Source: Muricea muricata
Lineage: Eukaryota > Cnidaria > Anthozoa > Malacalcyonacea > Plexauridae
DNA length: 64,000 bases
NCBI GenBank assembly: GCA_963855995.1
Contig: OY979730.1
Coordinates: 2,108,501 to 2,172,500, forward strand
Direction: 5' to 3'
A program made the translations under genes and the position numbers. Shown in pieces: positions 13,046 to 25,002 of this stretch. The notes below the pieces were generated by a model. The model did not search any database and had not been told where the DNA came from. It was given only the letters and a program-made list of their open reading frames with translations. How positions within the stretch are numbered: the first letter of the stretch is position 1; the number at the start of each line of letters is the position of its first letter.

Positions 13046-13559
13046 CACTAAGATTAAAACAGACCAATGAGAGCAGAAGAAACTCCGTTGAGTATATAAA
13101 CTCCAAGTAACACCACAAGCATCATTTTAACCTGAGTTAAAGAACCTGAGAGAGATAATAATTATGATTAAAAATATTTTTGCATGCATTTTCAATGTTA
13201 CTTGAAAATGATTAACTGTCAAGGGACTCTTACTTCGTTTGTTATTTTCAAAGTTATACATGCTTTAAAGCACTTGCATATCCATTGTTCCTGGAAAGCG
13301 TCTGGATGACAATTGTAATGATTATGACATCATTGCGATGGGGGTCTAGTGATGTCATTAATAAAATTCGCATTGCATGCGAGAACACTGTCAACGTGTC
13401 CGTGTTTACTTGCATCAAGCCAGTAAAATCCACAACTTGCATCATGACTGTGGCGTTTCTGACTGTAATAAAAGGGACTGGGATCAGACGCGTGCCGTTA
13501 TCTCTTGTGAGTTGCGTGGAAGAAACTGATTTTACGTGATACTCACGTGACATTTGTTG

Positions 13560-15073
13560 ATTGCGTTACCTGCTGTTTAACTGAGTTCATTTGTAGGACG
13601 CAGCAACCAGAGTCTGTTATGCGCAAAGAATATGAAGAAGAATAAGCATCGATTTATGAGTTAAATCATTCCAAGAAATCAAATTTCGTCAGGGTGAGTT
13701 CAGGTAATGTGTATTTTGTTTTACTCTTAACGACGCCTTCGATCGAGTGATTAGATAAATAAGTCTTGTCTTGGTTTTTTTACGAAGATTCAGGCAGCTA
13801 AAAAGCACATTTCTCGGAGAAAGTATGGGTCTCTACAAAATCTTTAAAAGTGTTATATTAAAACTTCATAGAAAGTTATTTTAATCGGCCCTATGAGAAA
13901 GTTTTCCAGAATCGTTTTCCCCTTAAATTGATTTAAGTTTAAATTGATTTAAGTTTAACTTTAACAACTTAACTTGGTGAGCATGTTAACAGTCCTTAAA
14001 ACACGCCTTTTAGCCTATTTTTATAAATTTGTTTCAAATCTTTTTTATACTAAAGGCGGGGAAACTAAAAACTTCATAGGAAGGCTGTATAAAATCATAA
14101 GCCCTTCGACATTCAAATTACATCTGTCATTCAAATTACAACTCGGACTGGTTCAAATTAATGATTAAGAAAAGCTCCAGGTCTTATACTCTTGCGAATT
14201 TTAGGACGTCATTAATCGTTTCCATGTTTACAAACCTTGTGTTTTTGCAAATCATAAATTCAAAGCGTTCAAAGCTTTCCAATTACTAATTAACACAACA
14301 GGTTGAGGTTGTGTCTGATTTGGAATGGCCTACTTTTTTATACACGCTGTGTTATTGTGTTAAATAATGTTATTGTTAACGGTTTTATTAACAATTGCAT
14401 GCATACACTGGATATTGCAGAACGCTAAAAGTTGCTTGTTTTAAATTACATGCAACCTTTTTCCTTCTTTCTCTTGAAACCACAAATTAATGGTACCTGC
14501 AAGTTGTGGTTTTTGACCGTGTCTGTTGTCGTGTCACACTTATGTTTACGCAGTCCCTGTGGAGACGTAACAAGTAAACGTTCAGGACAGCGCGCTCACA
14601 TTGCTAGAAAGTACGGATTTGAGCCTGTTAATTGATAAAAAGAAAGATTTTTAATACTAAAGTTTAATCTAGCAAGGTCGAACCAATGAACGACAATTTT
14701 GAGAGCTTATAAAAATTGTTACTATATTCTAATTGTGTTTTTAAAATATCAAGTTAGACTCGAGCACATGTCGGAATACAAGCTTGGAATATACAATGTA
14801 TATGGGTTAGGGTTAATGTTAGGGTTAGGTTATATATGTACACAATATACAGGATAGAGATATAAAGTGTATTTTGTATAAATTAAGTGCAGCGCCGACA
14901 CTGATATCAGACTAGCTTGGTTGAATAACTGTGGTTTATCGCTCTGCGTGACATGATTAGACAACGCAATGCGATTTCTACCTTGTGTTTTTGCATCATT
15001 GGAATTTCAATGATCCACTGTGTTTTCTATTTTGCTATCACTGAAGTTACCACTTCGTTGTTTTATTTGTCAG
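13560..15073. other. Upstream flank of the PAN-EGF-LamG gene
   Basis: No certain exon. A frame starting at ATG 14953 encodes a good signal-peptide-like sequence (LCFCIIGISMIHCVFYFA) but runs one base out of phase with the first recognised exon. It could be the true N-terminus if there is an unseen splice or a sequence error. The interval includes an interstitial telomere-like stretch at about 14805-14832. Confidence 0.4.
14805..14832 (+). repeat. Interstitial telomere-like repeat
   Basis: GGGTTAGGG, a TTAAT spacer and TTAGGGTTAGG occur together. This is the animal telomere hexamer TTAGGG with small changes. Confidence 0.6.
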
Positions 15074-18000
15074 ATGATTGTTCCCTTTCTGCTCACGTTT
15101 GCCGCCATAAACATGCGGGAAAATTACGGCTTACAGACGAAGAAAGTGATGAAAAAGACTATTCGTTCAACTATTGGTAAATACTTGCGCGGTCACGTGT
15201 ACAAGGTGACGTCGCAAGCTGCAAACCCCCAGCATTGCATGGCTGATTGCTGGCTGGAGAATGATCGCTGTCAGAGTTTCAATTACATCGTGGATTTGGA
15301 TATGTGTGAACTGAATGAAGCAAGCAACATTACACATCCTCAAGATCTTATTGATAGACCTGATGTTGTGTACTTGACAAATCCACTTTATGGAAGAGAA
15401 AAGGTATGTTGTTATGCGGTGGTTCATTTTTCATCACCATCATCGTCTTCATTATTGTTATCATGTTTATCATTACCTTCAATATCATCATTATCATGAT
15501 CATCATTGCCTTAATATTATCATCATCGCCATTATTTATGTTACAGATACCTCTAATGCCCAGATATCCTGTTGATTCCACTTCTGTAGAAGGTATTTCC
15601 GTACTTATGCTGAAAAATCCATAGCTCCTTCAAATATATTAATTTTGAAAAAGAAATATGAAAGTGCCCTCGCACGCAAACCTCCTGTATTAACAGGATC
15701 AAAATGATCTGTGATCTATTTAACTCATGTAAAATCAATTGCAAATTATGCCATTCAGATCCCTGTGAAAGCAATCCTTGCCAAAACAACGGTATCTGTT
15801 TGTTGGACGAAAAACTTGGATTTCGATGTCTTAACTGCAGTGCTGGTTTTTATGGTCAGATGTGTGAAGAACGTAAGACTTTCTTGTTTAGCGACTACAT
15901 CCAAGCTCGGGTAATAAGTTTAAGTGGTACGAAAACTAATTTCGCTAATTTTCTAGGCCTGGATCCTTGCAAAAGCTCACCTTGTAATGGAGGGATTTGC
16001 CGGAGTAATAGCACAGATGTATGGTGCATTTGTGCTTTTCCAACTAAGGGTCGGCTCTGTGACGAAGGTTAGTAGCATATGAAGTAATAGAGGCTTTGGT
16101 GGCGACGTGGTTAGACCACTTGTCTTTCACCTCTAGGGTCGTGGACTCGATTCTCAGTGAGACTTTCTCGAGCTGTTCGAGCCCAGTCATGATGTGAAAA
16201 GAGTATATATGTCACCGGGTACTCCGGTTCCCTCCCATCCGGAAAATTGACAGGGTAGCCTAGGTGAGGTGATACGGTCCCACAGTAATTAGCTCACTCT
16301 GTTGTGGTGACCCTGCCCTTTTGGCGAAATCAAATAGATAAATCTAAATCCAATAATGATTCAGATGGGATGGTACAGGTGGTGGTTTCTGGTGTTCTGA
16401 TGTGGATGGTGGTGGTGGTTGGTGCTGGTAGTGTTTTGTGTGGCGCCTGTTATTATGGTGTTGATGGTTGTGGCGGTGGTGATGGTTGTGGTAGTTTGTG
16501 CGGGTGATTTGAGAGCGTTTTTTGGTGCTGGCTGTGACTGTGGTTGTTGTGGCGACAGTGATGGGTGTGGTTTTTGTGGCGGTAGTGGTAGTGATGGGTG
16601 AGGTGGTTTGTCGTGGTTGGTGGTGTATGGTGGTAATATTGATTGATGTTGACCATTTTTCTCTGTTCAAGCTCGTTTGGATTACCAGTTTGATTTTAAT
16701 GGTACCAATGAATATCCAAAGCTTCCCGTCGATATGCTTCTTGTAGCATTTTCTATTCCAATTTGGTTCAAAACGAAGAATACAACCAATTACTTCATGT
16801 CATTTAAACCAGATGTAGACACAAATAAGAACGTCTTTTCCGTCTGGCGAAATGGAACATATTTTTTTATAGAACCTCTTCGTGGTGACATGTAAGTGTA
16901 GTTGTGCGCTTGTTTTGATGTCTTACTGGCTTAAGTTTTTATAATAACAACTTGCATACGTGATTGAACTTCAGAAGTGCTTATGCAACACAATTTTGTA
17001 TTAATACAAAATAAAATTGGCATTATCGCACATGTTACCCATTGCCTTGCAATTCAATGTTAGACTCTGGCGTAAAGTAACCAATTTAAAAGTCTACTCT
17101 AGCATAGGTTTTCCTTTGCCTTCTGTTTGTCTGTTGTAAGATTCGGTTCAAACTTATCGATTGCTTCTTCCAGCCGATGCGATTGAATGCTATATAAAAC
17201 TGTATGTCCTTGCAAAAGTAATCTGATATATTTGCACTACTGTATACTTTGGTTTATGTAGCACTCATTTACATACGCCAGATTTAACTCTGTATTTGCA
17301 ATGCCTTGTGGAAATGCCATATTTTTTCCAGGTTTATCATACTGAAAAGTGAGCTTATTCCATTCCAGATACAACTTTAGTTTTCCGCACTCTGGTCCAC
17401 TTGATGATAATCGCTGGCATTTGTTTGTGATTGTAATAACAAATGGCTTCATGAAAACCTCCTTGGATGGTGCCGATAGAAATGACATGATAATAATCAA
17501 TGTACATCACTATTTCACTGGGCAACTTCGACTAGGCTACTATGAGGACAATGATGGGACGGCGTATCATTTTCAAGGCTCTTTAGGAGTTATAGATGCT
17601 TTAGACCAAGATCTCGCTGCCTCAATTGTTTGGTACAGCGTTGTACAGGAATGTGCACCAGGAAATGCAGGTCGCTGGGGGAATCGCATTTGGGATGAAA
17701 TGCATTTGGCTACACCACTTCGAGACTGTGCCAGTAGAGGTATGCTTATTTCTTTCTTTCAAACACAATCACTAGTTTGTTAGGAAAAAATTAATTGACT
17801 CAACTTTTGAAGTGGATATGAAATTGCATTTTTCCCTCGTGCAGTGCACTAAATTTTATACAATTGTGTGGTAGTTATCCAGTTGAGAGTTAGAAGGTGC
17901 ATGTATATATGAAAAAAATATAATTGACCTTTAAGGTGCTCCACCTCTTGCCATTATTATGGCGGAATATAAGAAAAGAGAATCCCGTTGATCACTTACC

Positions 18001-21000
18001 TATCAGGAAAAACAAATAATTTGGCTGAAAAGATTTGTAAATTTATCTACCTTAGCCAAAGTTGTCGATTTTAGTTGTTAAACTGGGAGGCCGGCAATTT
18101 TTATTTGATTTGCATATTTGTTCAAGTTTTCTTGAACTTATCTTGGGGATATTTGAAAAAAAAACAGACTGGGGTCGGTTGTACGAAAAGTGGATAGCGC
18201 TATCCGCCAGATGGTATTTTTTTCCAACTGCAGGAAGTAACAAAAAGCAGTGACACTAAGGGTATTAAAGTCGTAAGAAATGAATATATATACATAAGTT
18301 TTACCAGCTACTGAAAATGTTTAAAAAAACACTATCCGGTGGATAGGCTATTCATTGTTCATACCCCTAGTTTTGCTTTACAGCTGTGAAAGAATTATTT
18401 CATCCAGTACTGAGGTTGCTGGACTATCCCAACGTATGATTACCCTTGCTCTCAAAATTTTCCATTCATTTTTCGCTAGCATCTAGTCACGGGAATTTCA
18501 TTTCAGATGTTAAGCTGAGGAACAAGGCCAAGAGTTTTGGGAGCACTACGAGTCTGAGGTGGCTGGAATGGAGCGTATCTCCACCTCGTCCTCTCACAGC
18601 ATTCACCCTTACCTTCATTCACTTTTATAGCGCCCCACCTAGTTCAAACTCCCCTGCACAGATTGCTTGCTATGGCGAAGATGGCGCAAGCTGTGTTTTG
18701 TCAGTGGTGATTCAAATGAATGTAACACTGGAGATCATTATAATGTCGACACGGTAAGTCAGCCTGTAATAGGTTGAATGAGCGTGAAAAAATTGCTCGT
18801 AATAAAGTAAGTAACAGACAACAGTTGACCAAAATGCTTTTACTCATTATGTGATATTGAATAGCAGTAGAAACGAATTGCTGGCTCGTTCTGATCACCG
18901 CTTGTCGATGATCAAGTGTAGCGTGATCCCACTTGTAACGTAACATGCATATTCTTGAAAATCCAAGATGGCGGACAGCTTGCATGTTTCGGTCGAAATA
19001 TAAAGCTATAGGAGCCTTTGTTATCTATTTCAAAAGATCTTTCAAATGAACAAAGGATTTTTGTTGTTGCCATTGTTACATTGTTGCAAGTATATGTGAA
19101 ATGTGCGACCATGCAGAAAATGCACTCAATCCTGGCGTTTGTGTAATTATAATTACGTTTATAATCCAGCGTTGAAGTTGATTTCATTCCACTTTCCGAC
19201 GATCGAGAACACCGAGTGACAATCACGTGGACAAACTTGGGGGGAGTGTTGGAAGTCATTGTCGATGACGTACTACTCTCCAGGGTGTTGAATGTTGAAA
19301 ACGCAACAACTATAAGTGGTCAAAGTCGATTCCTTGCCGGAGGCAATGACGTGGCACTCAAGAATTACATTGGCAAAATGGGAAGGTTGAATGTCTGGGA
19401 CAAGGTAGAAATTGTGTTCCCGTTCTGCGCATATGTTCTGCGCATATGTTCTGCTCATAATAGCGAGTTTGAGCACGACAACGAAGACCGACCTTGCTGC
19501 AGTGAACTGGGAATAGCAGTCTTTGTCGTTTGTTTTCGTCTGGCAGAAGATATATATTGTGCAGTTTTCATTGCCAGTTACATTACTAAACTGCACGAGT
19601 AAACATAAATCCCGTGAGATGAGAATTCAAGTAAACTTTCTTAGACTTCCAGGAACGTCATGCATTTTATATGAGACTGCAAGTTTCGTTCTACCAGGAA
19701 AATTTTCTCAAAATCTTCGTTGTCAACGAAGGCAACGCAACGAAGAAGTGTGAAGTACGTCTTCATGCTCAAACTCTCTAATAAAGTGCGACAACCAGAT
19801 ATGAAGATTGCCCAGATTTCGCATCTTTTGAGCTTTTTTTGAATTGAAACTCTTATATCCATTTTAAACCTAGCAAACCACACCAGTGTTAAATATTCGG
19901 TTACTACAGCATAATATCATATATTAAAAACCAAAATGTAAACAAAGGGTGAACATACTAAACAAAGGCATTAAATTATGTGACCAAGACAAGTCGGGAG
20001 CTTTTTGAAATAATTCGGAATGAAAACGCTCGAAAACGACACCATGTGTTTGTAGCCTTAGTATTCAAGTTTAGTAAAAAAAATTATAAGGATACCAGAA
20101 ATTTGGAGACGAAGTAAAATATATTTTACGAGCTAGATTAGAGTAGTTTGTCCCTCAATTCTGGTAATACTAAAAAATTTCTTTCGTTAGGTCTTACCGT
20201 GGAAATATTTGTACAAGATGACAACTCAAACTGCTGGTGATCGTGGAAATGTTGTTTCTTGGGATGAGCACAACAACACGTTTCCCTCGCTGATCACAGA
20301 CACGACAACGGAAATGCGCCTCACTTATGGTAAGAACTACCTCAGTTCATCTTGTAGTGTTACATAGTTGATTATAAAGATGACTAGAGCAACTATCTCA
20401 TCAATTGTATTTATATATAATTTACTTCATGAAAACGGAAGCAAATGATGAAAGAAAACGTTAGCAATGAAAGAAAAGCAAAGAAAACGACAACGAATGC
20501 CCACACAATCATTTCATTTTCACATTGGACTGTATTGTATTTCACTGGATCGGCGGCAATTGCCCCCTTCCAAATTACCCTCTTTCCAATTTCCCTCTTC
20601 CCAATTGCCCCCTTTCCAATCCTTCCTTCACCATTGCCCTCCTCCCTTTGTGATGTTTCATTGTTTTATCCATTCCTTTTCAGTCGGGGCTCATGATCCA
20701 TTTGTCACATTCTATGCAAGAAATGCAAGTTACTTATTGTTTCAAGGATCTCGCTGCTGCCCAGATGCTGCGAGATTAACGCTCACAATTTGGCTAAAGT
20801 TAGCAGAGCTGCCAGCCATATTGTTTAGCACAAAAAACTCCCTGTCATCTGATGAGGTTGCCTTAACCATTGACAGCAATGGCACCCTTAGTTTCTTGCT
20901 GAATAATGCTTCAATAAGGTACGAAAAAAATAGATAAAAGACACTCTTGTAGAGGTAGACCTTTCCACAATGACGCAAAATGCGGATTCCAGATTGTACA

Positions 21001-23380
21001 CAAAATTTGATCGGCTCAAGAAAATGTCGAGGAAATCAAATGTTACGTAACATAACTTTTCCACATATGCCGTCATCTTAAGAAAGGTTAGTTGTGTAAA
21101 CCTCATGCAAATGAACCTCGAAAAAGTCAGTTGCAGACGCTAATGATTATGACGGTTACGTATAACTGAGTAAAATATAATAACATATAATCAGAGACAG
21201 GGAACAGGGTTAGCTCCTCCGTTGTCCAAACAGTAGTGTGAGGGGCTGCGTCAGACTACTACTCGCCAACAGACATTGCACAATTTATGTAGTTTTAACG
21301 TCCTTATCGAAGAGAACGCGAAATGCTTGCCACTTACTGATGTCGATGTAAAGGCAGCCCCTTCTCATCTATTATTTTAAGACCTCGAGTGGAGGTCCGA
21401 TCAAGGTTTAACCACTGGCCTCCCAACTTGGACGACGAGGGTGGCAACCACAACATCACACATTGATGAAATGATCAGATAGTTTCTAATCTGGCCGTGA
21501 GTAAAGACCTAGGACTAGCTACCAAAAAGAAATCCATTTTGCTATTTTTAATCACTTATATCTTTTGTTTTCCCTTGTGAAACTTGTTGAAACTTAGTAA
21601 CTGTCTTTAATAAAGAAAATTATAAGTCTGCCAGAAATTCACAAACAAAGTAAATTATATTTTATAAGAAATTTGATAATTTGGATCGAAAAATGAATTT
21701 CTATTTGAAAACTATTGCCAGTACTTTTCCGTGTTTTCAGATCAACAGGTTATTTGTGCAAGTCCGTGATTTTCCATAAAACATTTTAATTTGTTTTAGT
21801 CTTTGGACGTACAATGCTTCCAAACTATTGAATGAATGGCATTTCATTGCAGTCGTTTGGGATTCTGGTAAACTCGAGAGTTATAAAGATGGAATCTACA
21901 AACTGCACAGTACGACATTCCAAATTGCTCACACCATCCTTATAAGAAACTGGTAATAACCTACAGTGCTCTAACTAGACTTGTTGACATTGGACCTTAA
22001 AAGTGTATGAAATTCTAAAATTTCAATCACGATTACATTCGGAAGTGGATCTTGTACTCATTGAAACTCTTGCTTCTCATTTCTCATCAACTGCATTCTC
22101 GTTTAACCAGGAATTTGTGATACCCTATGTTAAAAAGTTAGCCAGTGATCTCCCAAAAGTTATGAGTTTCAATGCAGTCAATGTTCTGGAACTGGAAGGA
22201 ATGTTTACAGCAGAGTGCGTGGATGCGAGTTAATTAATTAACCTAAGATGATTTTCTCTCCACAGGCTTATTGGAAGTCGCAATTCAAGTCTGGTTGGAA
22301 GTGTTACTGGTGCGAACGTGTGGTTCAGAGCTCTGAATCCTGCAGAAGTTCGGACCTTGTCTAGAGGAGTATACAACGTGTTGTCGTTCTTAAACTGGCC
22401 TAACTGGGGCTCATTTTCTCAGAATGGCGCAGGAGATGTTGCACTATTTAGCAGAAGCAACATGTATCTTCCCAGTTAGTTCCCAACATCTCTCTACATC
22501 TATGTGATCTGAAAACACGGAAAAGAACTGGCACTAGTTGTAAAAAGAAATCCATTTTTCGAGCCTAGCAAATTTCTCATTAAGTATAATTTACTTCGGT
22601 TTCAAATTTCTGGTGGACTTATAATTTTCTTTACTGAACATGACTACAAAGTTTCAACAAGTTTGATAAAGGAAAATAAAAGATATAAATGTTTAAAAAC
22701 AGCAAAATGAATTTTTATTCAGTAGCTAGTTCCAGGCCTTTTACTCACGGTCAGATCAGCTGGATAATATACACTAAGATTAAAACAGACCATTGAGAGC
22801 AGAAGAAACTCAGTTGAGTATATAAACTCTGAGTAACACCACAAACATCATTTTGACCTGAGTAGATAACACCAAGACGTATAATAATTATGATTTAAAA
22901 TATTTTTGCACGCATTTTCAATGTTACTTGAAAATGAGTAACTGTCAAGGGACTCTTACTTCGTTTGTTATTTTCAAAGTTATACATGCTTTTAAAGCAC
23001 TTGCATATCCATTGTTCCTGGAAAGCGTCTGGATGACAATTGTAATGATTATGACATCATTGCAACGGGGGTCTAGTGATGTCATTGATAAAACTTTCGC
23101 ATTGCATGCGAGAACACTGTCGACGTGTCCGTGTAACTACTTGTTCGATTCTTTTGTAGACTATGGCCTTCAACTAACACTAGACGATTTCTGTCAAGAG
23201 AATGCCAAAGATGCAAAGAGTTGCAATGGACGATTCCATGCACGCATTGGACTGCAGAAAGGAAGAAAGTATGGCTGTTTTTGCGCCACTGATTTGTCCC
23301 ACGATTCAAATTTCAATTTTGGACCTGGTAATTATACCGCATCTGAAATTCTGGGTGATTTAGCTAATCCTTACAATTAA
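15074..23380 (+). CDS. Secreted PAN/apple-EGF-EGF-laminin-G repeat protein
   Basis: This is probably an extracellular adhesion or recognition protein. Thirteen coding exons join in frame (876 aa): 15074-15403, 15547-15592, 15759-15872, 15957-16067, 16672-16891, 17369-17739, 18507-18753, 19170-19404, 20191-20329, 20684-20918, 21800-21952, 22266-22474, 23160-23380. Residues about 35-105 form a PAN/apple module (CMADCW, CQSFNY, CELN). Residues 126-163 and 164-200 are EGF modules, CESNPCQNNGIC and CKSSPCNGGIC. Residues 201-397, 398-605 and 605-804 are three laminin-G/pentraxin-like domains, with DDNRWHLFVIVI, HRVTITWTNLGGVLEVIVD and NEWHFIAVVWDSGKLESYKDG. Residues 804-876 form a short Cys tail that I do not recognise. 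The start is uncertain: ATG 15074 follows an AG and may be an acceptor, so an upstream exon may supply the signal peptide. Reading past the donor at 22474/22475 gives an early TAG at 22477. Confidence 0.82.
15425..15540 (+). repeat. ATC/ATT-rich microsatellite in intron 1
   Basis: Irregular tandem CATCAT/CATTAT units lie between exons 1 and 2 of the PAN-EGF-LamG gene. Open frames across it are low-complexity artefacts. Confidence 0.75.
16091..16355 (+). mobile_element. tRNA-derived SINE in intron 4
   Basis: The head has pol III-like boxes: A-box region GTGGTTAGACC at about 16111 and B-box region GTGGACTCGATTCTC at about 16141. A conserved-looking central part follows (ACTCCGGTTCCCTCCC at about 16223), then an A/T-rich tail of AAAT and AGAT units. 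Head, body and tail together are typical of a SINE. It lies sense in the intron between the second EGF exon and the first LamG exon. Confidence 0.65.
16370..16655 (+). repeat. G/T-only satellite (TGG-rich, strand-asymmetric)
   Basis: About 285 bases of irregular TGGTGG/TGTGGT units in which the plus strand has very few C or A. It directly follows the SINE and ends just before the acceptor at 16671. The His/Thr-rich minus-strand frames across it are artefacts. Confidence 0.8.
21484..21750 (+). mobile_element. MITE family R1, copy 2
   Basis: Plus-oriented member of the same family as 12777-13045. It lies in the intron just upstream of the exon at 21800. Its left end reads CTAGCTACCAAAAAGAAATCC and its right end contains CTATTTGAAAACTATTGCC, slightly diverged from the other copies. 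Confidence 0.65.
22505..22765 (-). mobile_element. MITE family R1, copy 3
   Basis: Minus-oriented copy in the last intron of the PAN-EGF-LamG gene. It is the counterpart of the 12777 copy within the duplication. Confidence 0.7.
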
Positions 23381-24994
23381 GTGCTCAACTATTGGTTTCA
23401 AAGATATATGCCAATATTAGCTAATATTAGATTCACGTGTTTTTTTCATTGATTTACTTGTAGTCTTGAGGTATTTAGCTTTTAGGAAAGGGTTTTACGA
23501 GCAACATTAATAGAGAGTATCTGGAAGTCACTAGGTCACAACGAGGTTAAATAGATTGAATGCTGAGTAATTGAATTTAATTTGAATTTATTCACATTTT
23601 GAACTTTTACACTTAGAAAATAATATGCAAGACAAGCTTCAATCTACGTACTGTTCTGGTTTGCTATACTCATAAATGAATAAGATGGGAAATGTTGGCA
23701 TTCGACTTTTCAGCTTTGCTCTTTGACAACCTTAATTGAAATAGCTGTATACCCTATCCCCTGCCCTCCCCTGGGCTATGAGCAGAAATGATGCGTAGAA
23801 CTGACTTCACAGCCTCTTTAAAGAATTTCTTTTTTTCTTTGATATGTATATAGATGTATACAGCTGGCATATAATATTAAAATTGCACGGAAACTGTTGC
23901 TTCTGGTTTGAAAGGTAGTTAAAAAGAATTAAGCAGTGAAACAAGTTCTAGCGACTTTCGTAACCCGTTTTATAACCCATCATCAACAGAACAAACATCA
24001 GATCCAGATATTTAGGCGAAAATTGTACGTCATTTCACAGCGGAATGATAACCGCACAGCGCTCCACTCTTTCGAGATTTATCGCCTATTCGTATTTTCT
24101 ATCGACGTTTTATCCCTCATCCGCAATTACTTATCCGTATTTTCTTATCCGTGTTTTATCCGTATCCGCGTTTCATCCCTACCCACTGCCCATAATGAGC
24201 TAGTGTGCGAAATCTGTTCGGAATTTCTCAAGAGAAAGTCACAAATTTCGTTTTCCGACAGAGCCTTTCATCGATCCTATCGCATATGCACCCGCATTAG
24301 TTACCCGTTGATGATTATGAGGTACTTAATGTAGATGATTCCTATGATTGATGGTGTGTTTTGATTTGTCCATAGTAGTTGTGCCCCGTTGCATTGATAT
24401 GGCCCCAGTGTGGCTTTTGGGCTTTTTTCCAGTCGCTCAGGATTGATTAGACTCCATCGCAGTCAGCATTTGCTGTCATTTTAACTCTCTCAAGAAAACA
24501 CTATAGCCTGCGTAGGAGGCTAAGGATTGTCATTGAATTGATCGACTTGCTTGCGTCACTTGCGCAAAGGCGCACAACATCGGGTTTGCTCCTCGGCAGT
24601 CGGAAATTTCCAAATTCGAAATTTTTTCGGGCGAAGTGAAGAATGTCGTATAGAAATTATCGAAGTTATTTGAAGCAATCCTGCCTCTATTTTAAGGTAA
24701 TATGCTTTGTTTTCTATCAGTAGTTGTAGAACAGTATTCAGATCTCGATATAAATGAATTTTGTGGGCAATCAGGTTCAATTCAGCCAAATATTTGGACA
24801 TACAAAGTTTGTATGTTGCACAAGTGAAACTTGGTCTTTAGTGTTCGATACGGTCCGGGTTGTCGAGAGCAAAAACTGCAGTTTAGACGAAATCTACCGT
24901 TAGTTTTTTTGTTTGTAGTAGAAGAATAATAAGGTCTCATCAATAAAGCATCATCATCTAGCAAAGTTTGTATTTTAGCTATAATGTTATGTTA
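23381..24994. other. 3' flank of the PAN-EGF-LamG gene and repeat-bearing DNA
   Basis: No exon seen. Positions 24685-24800 match 49155-49275 in inverted orientation (both contain TGATTGCCC, CTACAACTACTGATA and AAAGCATATTACCTT), marking a dispersed repeat. Its 81-codon open frame is not repeated as a protein in the other copy. Confidence 0.5.
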
Positions 24995-25002
24995 CACATT
25001 AC

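Larger units (their letters stand above)
11395..13405 (+). pseudogene. Degenerate partial copy of the PAN-EGF-LamG gene
   Basis: The interval matches parts of 19560-23133. The piece 11400-11770 matches 19555-19895 (intron). The piece 11770-12110 matches 21694-22020, and 12420-13400 matches 22030-23130 with some insertions. It contains copies of the 12th and 13th coding exons of the intact gene, but the sequence matching 19900-21690 is missing and the last exon is absent. In the first copied exon a 5-nt insertion after GATGGA (about 11970) shifts the frame. The second copied exon stays open and keeps ANVWFRALNPAEVRTLSRG. A MITE sits in the intron. It looks like a duplication later truncated and inactivated. 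Confidence 0.75.
19555..23133 (+). repeat. Parent copy of the local duplication
   Basis: This half of the intact PAN-EGF-LamG gene is the source, or sister, of the truncated copy at 11395-13405. Similarity begins in the intron after the exon ending 19404 and stops about 27 bp before the last exon. The copy lacks the counterpart of 19900-21690. Confidence 0.7.

Noticed and set aside
13254-13553. Overlapping frames on both strands, partly shared with 22980-23130
   Set aside because: Shared because of the local duplication of intron sequence; not spliced into the gene model and no motif.
16344-16670. 108-codon His/Thr-rich minus-strand frame
   Set aside because: Product of the G/T-only satellite; low-complexity, no gene.
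18384-18433. Possible extra exon of the PAN-EGF-LamG gene (acceptor at 18383, donor at 18434)
   Set aside because: Including it breaks the frame with the next exon at 18507, whereas joining 17739 directly to 18507 keeps frame.
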